Source: Novosphingobium sp. (GTDB taxonomy: Bacteria > Pseudomonadota > Alphaproteobacteria > Sphingomonadales > Sphingomonadaceae). Taken from it: a DNA stretch of 64,000 nt. The stretch covers positions 372,001 through 436,000 of the forward strand of contig JACKKX010000002.1 of NCBI GenBank assembly GCA_024236215.1, given 5' to 3'. The notes beneath the pieces are model-generated. The model ran no database searches and was not told where the DNA came from. It worked only from the letters and a program-made list of their open reading frames with translations. The position numbers and the translations under genes are program-made. Below are positions 58,217 through 64,000 of this stretch, piece after piece; the stretch's first letter is position 1, and every line of letters starts with the position of its first letter.

Positions 58217-59323
58217 CTAGCGCCGCAACTCCTGATCGAGGAAGGCTGCAACCTCGTCCAGGCCGACATCCCGGGCCAGGAATGCCTCGCCGATGCCCTT
58301 CATCAGCACGAAGGGCAGGGTGCCCGCGTCCATCTTCTTGTCGTGCAGCATGTGCCGGGTCAGCGTGTGGCCGTCGCAGTTGAGTCCCAGCGCCGCAACC
58401 TCGCTCGCCATGCCCACCGCAGCAAAATGCGCGGCCACATGCTCGGCGCTGGCGTGCGGCATGAACCCGCGATGGGCGGAGAAGCGAGCCGCCAGGACCA
58501 TGCCCAGCGCCACCGCCTCACCGTGGAGCAGCCGCGCCCCGAAACCGGTCTGGGCCTCGAGCGCGTGGCCGAAAGTATGCCCCAGGTTGAGCAATGCGCG
58601 CAGCCCGGTGGTTTCACGCTCATCCTGCTTGACGATCCGCGCCTTGGCCGAAACCGAATGGGCCACGGCATATTCGCGTGAGCTGGCATCGCCATCGAGC
58701 AGCGCCTGCCCGTGTTCGTCGCACCAGGCAAAGAAACCGGCGTCACCCAGCAGGCCGTACTTCACCACTTCGGCATAGCCGGCCTGCAATTCGCGTCGGG
58801 GCAGGGTATCGAGCACGGCAAGGTCGGCAAGGACCAGCGCGGGCTGGTGAAAGGCGCCGACCAGGTTCTTGCCCGCCGCAGTGTTGATCGCGGTCTTTCC
58901 GCCCACGCTCGAATCGACCTGTGCCAAAAGCGTGGTGGGCAGCTGGATGAAGTGGCATCCGCGCTTAAGCACTGCGGCGGCAAAGCCGGTGAGATCGCCG
59001 ATCACCCCGCCGCCCAGCGCCAGCACATGATCGCCGCGCTCAACCTCTTCGGCCAGCATCCAGTCGACCGTGGCGGCCAGTTGCTCCCAGCTCTTGCTCG
59101 CCTCGCCGGGGGGAAGGATCCGCCAGGCGGCCTCGTGGCCGCCCTGATGCAGTGCGCTTTCAACCACCGCGCCCCAGGCGGCATGGACCTGTGCATCGGT
59201 GATCACCGGCACCCGCCGCTTGCGCAGCCGCCCGCTGCACTGTTCGACCAGACCGGCAAGCAGCCCGGTGCCAATCCGCACCTCATAGGGGGCACCGGCG
59301 ATATCGACCGGGACTACAGGCAT
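58217..59323 (-). CDS. aroB: 3-dehydroquinate synthase
   Basis: Second step of the shikimate pathway. 368 residues. NAD-binding and metal-site motifs are in order: LALGGGVIGDLTGFAAA, PTTLLAQVDSSVGGKTAIN, GYAEVVKYGLL (with the metal-ligand glutamate), NLGHTFGHALE and HGEAVALGM (histidine ligands). The ATG at 59323 overlaps the aroK end by 10 bases. Standard aroK-aroB operon. Confidence 0.96.
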   Translation of the reverse strand: MPVVPVDIAGAPYEVRIGTGLLAGLVEQCSGRLRKRRVPVITDAQVHAAWGAVVESALHQGGHEAAWRILPPGEASKSWEQLAATVDWMLAEEVERGDHVLALGGGVIGDLTGFAAAVLKRGCHFIQLPTTLLAQVDSSVGGKTAINTAAGKNLVGAFHQPALVLADLAVLDTLPRRELQAGYAEVVKYGLLGDAGFFAWCDEHGQALLDGDASSREYAVAHSVSAKARIVKQDERETTGLRALLNLGHTFGHALEAQTGFGARLLHGEAVALGMVLAARFSAHRGFMPHASAEHVAAHFAAVGMASEVAALGLNCDGHTLTRHMLHDKKMDAGTLPFVLMKGIGEAFLARDVGLDEVAAFLDQELRR

Positions 59324-59889
59324 TGCTCGATCCCTTTCAGCACCTTCGCCACCGTGCGCGAATGCGGTCCGTGGCCGCTTTTCACATGGATCGGGGCCTG
59401 GGCATAGGCCGGTTCGCGCTCGGTGCGCAGGCGGGTGAGGATTTCGCGCGGATCGCCGGACTTGAGCATGGGGCGGTTGTCCTTGCGTCCGACCCGGTCG
59501 AGCAGGACCTCGACCTCGGAATCGAGCCACACCGCGATCGCCCGATCGAGGATCAGGGCGCGGGTTTCGGGATTGACGAAGGCGCCGCCGCCGGTGGCAA
59601 TTACCACGCGGGTGCCCGGCCCGTCGATCAGCCGCGCGATCACCCGGCGTTCGCCGTCGCGGAAATGTTCTTCGCCATAGTGCTCGAAGATTTCGCTGAT
59701 CGATAGCTGCGCGGCGCGCTCGATCTCCTCGTCGGCATCGACGAAGGGCATGTGCAGGGTCTGCGCCAGCCGCCGCCCGACGCTCGACTTGCCGACGCCC
59801 ATCATTCCCACCAGCACCACCGGACGATCGATACGGCGCGCCAGCGCCTCGATCTGGGCGGATGAGAGCGACTGTTGATCGAGTTCCAT
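59314..59889 (-). CDS. aroK: shikimate kinase
   Basis: Phosphorylates shikimate with ATP. 191 residues. P-loop GMMGVGKSSVGRRLA (about 28-42), shikimate-binding DADEEIE, ATGGGAFV, and the lid with RVGRKDNRPML. Coupled with aroB by overlap. It is divergent from the next gene pair. Confidence 0.95.
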   Translation of the reverse strand: MELDQQSLSSAQIEALARRIDRPVVLVGMMGVGKSSVGRRLAQTLHMPFVDADEEIERAAQLSISEIFEHYGEEHFRDGERRVIARLIDGPGTRVVIATGGGAFVNPETRALILDRAIAVWLDSEVEVLLDRVGRKDNRPMLKSGDPREILTRLRTEREPAYAQAPIHVKSGHGPHSRTVAKVLKGIEQCL

Positions 59890-59946
59890 TGCGAGGCTGC
59901 CTATAGATGCGCTAACCGGTGGCGCAAGCCTTCGGGCGTATTCGCG

Positions 59947-60111
59947 ATGATGGGGTGCGGTGTGGCATTGAAGTGGCGCAAGGAATGGATGCTCGCCGCG
60001 CTTGGGATTCTGGCGCTGGGCGCGCTGCTCGGCTGGGCCTGGGCCGACGGCGGAGAGCGGCCGCTGAAGCCAGTGGCCGAAGCCGTATCCTTGCCGGAGC
60101 CGGCGCAGTGA
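59947..60111 (+). CDS. small membrane-anchored protein, unknown
   Basis: 54 residues from the ATG at 59947, with one helix (MLAALGILALGALLGWAWA) and a short polar tail. Its TGA overlaps the GTG of the following large gene (GTGA), so it is probably its translational leader partner. No family known. The start could also be the next ATG at 59950 or a GTG downstream. Confidence 0.6.
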   Translation: MMGCGVALKWRKEWMLAALGILALGALLGWAWADGGERPLKPVAEAVSLPEPAQ

Positions 60112-61934
60112 AGCGTGGCGCGATTCTTGCCGGCGCGGCGCTGCTGGCGCTGACCTCGGCGCTGGCGATCGCTCAGAACGCGCCGGAATCGTTGCTGCCC
60201 CCGGGGTTCGATAAACCCAGGCCCAAGCCCTCCGCCCCTGCGGTCAACAAGACCAGTGGCAATGCCCCAACGGCGGTTTCGACCCCCGTGGTCCAGCCGC
60301 TGCCCGGGGCCAGCGGAGCGGCCGCAGCCGTCCCGGCGGGCAAGAAAATCCCCTCGCTTGCCGAGCTCGAGGCGATGTCGCCCGACGAGCTGGACGAATT
60401 GCTCGGCCTCAAGCCCAAGTACGATATGCCCGCAGCCGCGCGGCGCTCGATGAGCAAGGTCGGTATTCTTGCGGCGGATGAGGGCGGTTTCGTATCCCGC
60501 TCCCTTGCGATGCAGGATGCCCGGCTGGTCGAGGCTTCGCTGACCCGCAATTCGGGCCAGCTGGTTTCGCGCTGGGGCCATATCCTGCTGCGCCGTGCGC
60601 TGGCCTCGCGGCTGGATGCTCCGGCTGGGGTGAACCCGGCCGATTTTGCCGCCTGGCGCGCCGCGCTGCTGGTGCGGATGGGCGAGGGCGAGGCCGCCCG
60701 CGCGCTGGTTCAGGATGTCGATGCTGGAAACTATACCCCGGCGCTGACCCAGGCCGCGCTCGACAGCTATGCCTTCACCGCCGATGTCACCGGGATCTGC
60801 CCGGTGGCGCAGGTGATCGGCGGCACGCGCAAGGATGCGGACTGGCGGGTGCTGCGCGCCATTTGCGCGGCCTTTCAGGGCGATGAAGCGGGCGGGATCG
60901 GCCAGCTTGACCGGCTGACCCGCGAAGGTGCCTGGCCCAAGGTCGATCTGCTGCTGGCCCAGAAATATGCCGGGGCCGCCGGGGAAGGGCGCCGCGCGGT
61001 CAAGATCGAATGGGACGGGGTCAAGGACATGAACCCCTGGCGTTATGCCCTGACCATCGCCGTCGGGCTTACCCCGCCCGATGCGCTGATGAAGGATGCC
61101 CCGCGCCGCTATGCGCTGATCAATGCGACCGCGCCGATGCTGGGGCTTGAGGCGCGCGCGGCGGGAGCGGACCGCGCCGCTGCTGCCGGGATCCTGTCGA
61201 GCGCGGCGATGGTCGATCTCTATGGCCAGATCTATGGCCGCGACGATATTGCCGGGCAATGGGCTGCGTCCGCTGGCGATCTTCGCGCCGCCTATGCCGG
61301 TGGCGCCGCCGCTGACCGCATGACCGCGATCCGCCGGTTGTGGGATGGCGGCGCCGATCCTGAGGCGCGCTATTCGCGCCAGGTGCTGACGGCCTATGCC
61401 GCAGCGCGGCTGCCCGCCGAGAGCGGTTTTTCCAAGGATGCGCCCGGCTTGGTCGCCTCGATGCTTTCCGCCGGGCTCGATCAGAACGCCTTGCGCTGGG
61501 GCGCTGTTGCCGAAAGGGGCGGGATTGCCTGGGGCATGCTGGCGCTGGCGGCACCGCAGCGCAGCAATATGGTCGACGGGGGCACGCTCAATTCGTTCTA
61601 CGGCAACGATGACAGCGAATCCTACCGCAAATCACGCTTTCTGCTGGCCGGCCTCGCTGCGCTGGGCCGGGTCGACGATGCGACCGCAGGCGAATTTGCC
61701 GCCCGGCTGGGGGTGGATCTGGATCGCCAGACCCACTGGACGCGGCTGATCGATCAGGCCGCAGCGGTCAACAACCAGGCGCTGGTGGCGATACTTGCCG
61801 GGCTCGGCATGCAAGGCAGCGGCTGGGACAAGATGACCGCGCTGCACCTCTACCACATCGTCGGCGCGCTCAACCGCGTGGGGCTGGGCGCCGAAGCGCG
61901 AATGATCGCTGCCGAAGCCGTGGCAAGAGGCTGA
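60108..61934 (+). CDS. large exported protein of unknown function
   Basis: 608 residues with a signal peptide (ILAGAALLALTSALAIAQ, cleavage near AIAQ-NA). A Pro/Ala/Thr-rich linker (about 25-75) is followed by a helical repeat-like body with no recognised motif (for example RWGHILLRRALASRL and ARALVQDVDAG). It may be a solenoid. The GTG start is coupled to the small gene upstream. It sits between aroK and xerD, in a conserved chromosomal neighbourhood, so a housekeeping envelope role is possible (inference). Confidence 0.72.
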   Translation: MKRGAILAGAALLALTSALAIAQNAPESLLPPGFDKPRPKPSAPAVNKTSGNAPTAVSTPVVQPLPGASGAAAAVPAGKKIPSLAELEAMSPDELDELLGLKPKYDMPAAARRSMSKVGILAADEGGFVSRSLAMQDARLVEASLTRNSGQLVSRWGHILLRRALASRLDAPAGVNPADFAAWRAALLVRMGEGEAARALVQDVDAGNYTPALTQAALDSYAFTADVTGICPVAQVIGGTRKDADWRVLRAICAAFQGDEAGGIGQLDRLTREGAWPKVDLLLAQKYAGAAGEGRRAVKIEWDGVKDMNPWRYALTIAVGLTPPDALMKDAPRRYALINATAPMLGLEARAAGADRAAAAGILSSAAMVDLYGQIYGRDDIAGQWAASAGDLRAAYAGGAAADRMTAIRRLWDGGADPEARYSRQVLTAYAAARLPAESGFSKDAPGLVASMLSAGLDQNALRWGAVAERGGIAWGMLALAAPQRSNMVDGGTLNSFYGNDDSESYRKSRFLLAGLAALGRVDDATAGEFAARLGVDLDRQTHWTRLIDQAAAVNNQALVAILAGLGMQGSGWDKMTALHLYHIVGALNRVGLGAEARMIAAEAVARG

Positions 61935-61965
61935 TATTTCCAGGGAAATTGACGATTTCCTGACC

Positions 61966-62820
61966 ATGCTCGCCGCCGAGAGAGGGGCGGCGGCAAACAC
62001 CCTTTCGGCTTATCGGCGGGATCTTGAAGGGGCCGAGGAGGCGATCGGTCCGCTGATCGCGGCACAGGCGGAAGGGCTGGCCTCGCTGGGCGAGGCCTGG
62101 GCTGGCCTTGCGGCGTCGAGCCTGGCGCGAAAATGTTCCGCGCTGCGTCAGTTCTTCGGCTTTCTGGTCGATGAGGGGCTGCGCGCCGACGATCCCTCGC
62201 CGGCCTTGCCGCGCCCGCGCAGCCGCCGCCCCCTGCCGCGTCTGCTTGGACACGGCGAGGTAGAGGCGCTGTTCGCGCGCGCCGAGGATGAGGCTGGCAC
62301 CGATCGGGCCGAGGCGGTGCGGTTGCTGGTGCTGCTCGAACTGCTCTATGGCTCGGGCCTCAGGGCCACCGAGCTGGTCTCGCTGCCGCTGGCGGCGGTG
62401 CCACGCGATGCGCCGTTCCTCAATGTCACCGGCAAGGGCGGACAGCAGCGCCTGGTCCCCGTGAGCTCCCGCGCGCGCGCCGCGCTGTCGCGCTGGCTGG
62501 CGCTGCGGCCGGAGGGTGGGCGACATCTGTTTCCTTCGACCGGGCGTCAGGGGCACCTGACCCGGGTGCGGCTGTTCCAGTTGCTGCGCGCGCTCGCGGC
62601 GCGGGCCGGGATCGATCCCGAGAAGGTCAGCCCGCACGTGCTGCGTCACGCCTTTGCCACCCATCTGCTTGAGGGCGGGGCCGACCTGCGCGTGCTTCAG
62701 ACCCTGCTGGGTCACGCCGACATTTCCACCACCCAGATCTATACCCACGTCGATTCCGCCCGGTTGGTCGCCCTGGTCAACGCGCGCCACCCTCTTGCGG
62801 TGCGCGCCGGGCAGGTCTAG
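61966..62820 (+). CDS. xerD: tyrosine recombinase XerD
   Basis: Site-specific recombinase that resolves chromosome dimers at dif with XerC. The catalytic residues are visible: arginine in LYGSGLRATELV, lysine in VTGKGGQQRLVPV, HVLRHAFATHLL (His, Arg), LLGHADISTTQIY (His and the nucleophilic Tyr). From the ATG at 61966 it has 284 residues, shorter than usual. Upstream codons in frame (SREIDDFLT) look like the real N-terminal helix, but no ATG, GTG or TTG occurs there after the previous stop; an ATT or CTG start is possible. It is 9 bases before accA. Confidence 0.92.
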   Translation: MLAAERGAAANTLSAYRRDLEGAEEAIGPLIAAQAEGLASLGEAWAGLAASSLARKCSALRQFFGFLVDEGLRADDPSPALPRPRSRRPLPRLLGHGEVEALFARAEDEAGTDRAEAVRLLVLLELLYGSGLRATELVSLPLAAVPRDAPFLNVTGKGGQQRLVPVSSRARAALSRWLALRPEGGRHLFPSTGRQGHLTRVRLFQLLRALAARAGIDPEKVSPHVLRHAFATHLLEGGADLRVLQTLLGHADISTTQIYTHVDSARLVALVNARHPLAVRAGQV

Positions 62821-62829
62821 CGGGCAAGG

Positions 62830-63777
62830 ATGATTTCCTATCTCGAGTTTGAAAAGCCGATCGCGGCGCTCGAAGCGCGGATCGCCGAACTGCGCCAGAC
62901 CGCATCGGGCGGCGATGTCGATATCGGAGCCGAGATTCGCCGGCTTGAGGGCAAAAGCGCCGATCTCATCGCCAGTACCTATGCCGCGCTGACCCCCTGG
63001 CAGAAGACCCAGGTCGCGCGGCATCCGATGCGTCCGCATTTCCGCGATTTCGTCGAACACGCCTTCAGCGATTTCATGCCGCTGGGCGGCGATCGCTATT
63101 TCGGTGACGATCAGGCGATCATCGGCGGCTTCGCCCGGCTCGGCTCACGCCGGGTCATGTTGATCGGGCACGAGAAGGGGTATGACACCCAAAGCCGGAT
63201 CAAACACAATTTCGGGATGGGCAAGCCCGAAGGCTATCGCAAGGCGGTGCGGCTGATGGAGCTGGCCGGACGCTTTGGTCTACCTGTGGTGACATTGGTC
63301 GACACTTCGGGTGCCTTTCCCGGGGTAGAGGCAGAGGAGCGCGGTCAGGCCGAAGCGATCGCTCGCTCCACCGAAGCCTGTCTCGCCCTGCCGGTGCCGA
63401 TGGTCGCCGCGATCGTGGGTGAGGGCGGCTCGGGCGGGGCGGTGGCGCTGGCCAGCGCCGAGCGGGTGCTGATGTTCGAACACGCGGTCTATTCGGTGAT
63501 CTCGCCCGAAGGCTGCGCCTCGATCCTGTGGCGAACCAACGAAAAGGCCGCCAAGGCCGCCGAAGCCATGAAGGTTACCGCGCAGGACCTGCTTTCGCTG
63601 GGAGTGATCGACCGGATCGTCAAGGAACCCGTCGGCGGGGCGCACCGCGATCCGGCGGGCGCGGCGGCGGCACTGGGCGGCGCGATCGGCGAGGAGCTCG
63701 ATCAGCTTTCGGGGCTGAGCCGCGAGAAGCTGCGCGCCAGGCGCGAAGAGCGTTTCCTGCGCATTGGCGAGGGCTGA
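62830..63777 (+). CDS. accA: acetyl-CoA carboxylase carboxyltransferase, alpha subunit
   Basis: 315 residues; with AccD transfers CO2 from biotin to acetyl-CoA for fatty-acid synthesis. Starts MISYLEFEKPIAALEARI. Core motifs GHEKGYDTQSRIKHNFGM, PEGYRKAVRLMELA, LVDTSGAFPGVEAEERGQ, VGEGGSGGAVAL and SVISPEGCASILWR are all present. Chromosomal order xerD-accA is conserved in many alphaproteobacteria. Confidence 0.97.
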   Translation: MISYLEFEKPIAALEARIAELRQTASGGDVDIGAEIRRLEGKSADLIASTYAALTPWQKTQVARHPMRPHFRDFVEHAFSDFMPLGGDRYFGDDQAIIGGFARLGSRRVMLIGHEKGYDTQSRIKHNFGMGKPEGYRKAVRLMELAGRFGLPVVTLVDTSGAFPGVEAEERGQAEAIARSTEACLALPVPMVAAIVGEGGSGGAVALASAERVLMFEHAVYSVISPEGCASILWRTNEKAAKAAEAMKVTAQDLLSLGVIDRIVKEPVGGAHRDPAGAAAALGGAIGEELDQLSGLSREKLRARREERFLRIGEG

Positions 63778-63876
63778 ACGGGGCGAAGCGAACCCCTGCG
63801 GCGATAACGGGCCTTTTCAATCGCTTGGCAAAAGCCTACCCCTCGGACTGTTAACCAGTTTCGGGAGGAGCAGCCC

Positions 63877-64000
63877 ATGGCCCCGCGCAAGACCTCGCTT
63901 TTCAACCGCATCGCCGTCGGAACGGCGATTTCGATCATGGCCCTGCCGGTTGCACAGGCCGCAACCAGCACGGTCCAGTCAATCAGCGAAAAGGACAAGC
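63877..64000 (+). CDS. exported protein, N-terminal part only (window edge)
   Basis: The ATG at 63877 follows a GGGAGGAG site at seven bases. The 41 visible codons give MAPRKTSLFNRIAVGTAISI and a signal-peptide end near AQAATS, then SISEKDK. The gene runs off the window. In related genomes a secreted M48-type peptidase often follows accA and starts with a similar SIS-E-K segment; this is only a guess. Confidence 0.6.
   Translation, partial: MAPRKTSLFNRIAVGTAISIMALPVAQAATSTVQSISEKDK

Overview
The window is a GC-rich stretch of alphaproteobacterial chromosome, most likely from a sphingomonad (Novosphingobium/Erythrobacter-like). This is inferred from a C4-pathway 5-aminolevulinate synthase, carboxyspermidine-type polyamine genes, a sphingomonad-style TonB receptor, the cluster infA-maf-rng-yacG-tRNA-Phe, and the cluster aroK-aroB / xerD-accA. 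I ran no database search; every assignment rests on motifs read in the translated sequence.

Layout. 1-5.9 kb: M28 peptidase, guaB, a MOSC protein, an RsmB-type rRNA methyltransferase, a TPR protein and the Nudix enzyme rppH. 5.9-10 kb: an HSL-type hydrolase, then korA-korB (2-oxoacid:ferredoxin oxidoreductase). 10-12.7 kb, minus strand: infA, maf, a short RNase E/G-like protein, yacG, tRNA-Phe(GAA) and a PAP2 phosphatase. 12.9-17.3 kb: TonB receptor, two MAPEG membrane proteins, a threonine dehydratase-like enzyme. 17.3-24.4 kb: carboxyspermidine dehydrogenase, nspC and, a few genes on, ornithine decarboxylase; together these make putrescine and then spermidine without S-adenosylmethionine. 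LemA, DUF3137 and a serine hydrolase lie between. 24.4-41.3 kb: a NarL-type two-component pair, hemA, plsY, dprA, topA, era, rnc, lepB, pgi, gor and several unknown proteins.

41.3-51.6 kb is a propionyl-CoA assimilation locus. A PccR/ScfR-like regulator is divergent from pccB, followed by a small membrane protein, methylmalonyl-CoA epimerase, an enoyl-CoA hydratase, methylmalonyl-CoA mutase and pccA. Propionyl-CoA is carboxylated, epimerised and rearranged to succinyl-CoA. Repeated TTTGCAAA-like boxes sit between regulator and pccB. A higBA toxin-antitoxin pair, a second diverged copy of the last 26 codons of the mutase gene, and an AT-richer HNH endonuclease gene split mutase from pccA.

51.6-55.2 kb is a decaying accessory patch: an intact IS3-family element of IS407 type with a 4-bp target duplication, a 5'-disrupted DUF2971-like gene, an IS5-family element of IS427 type, and a cyclase gene broken by one missing base. 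55.3-64 kb returns to conserved genes: thioesterase, GNAT, POT transporter, aroB, aroK, a two-gene unknown secreted unit, xerD, accA and the start of a secreted protein cut by the window edge.

Most notable non-coding observations: a long stem in the ornithine decarboxylase leader that would bury the ribosome-binding site; an inverted repeat of about 39 bp that brackets a frameshifted GxxExxY gene and recurs as a solo palindrome between pccR and pccB; the duplicated mutase 3' end around higBA; and a hairpin covering the ribosome-binding site of the MAPEG pair. No CRISPR array and no rRNA were seen.
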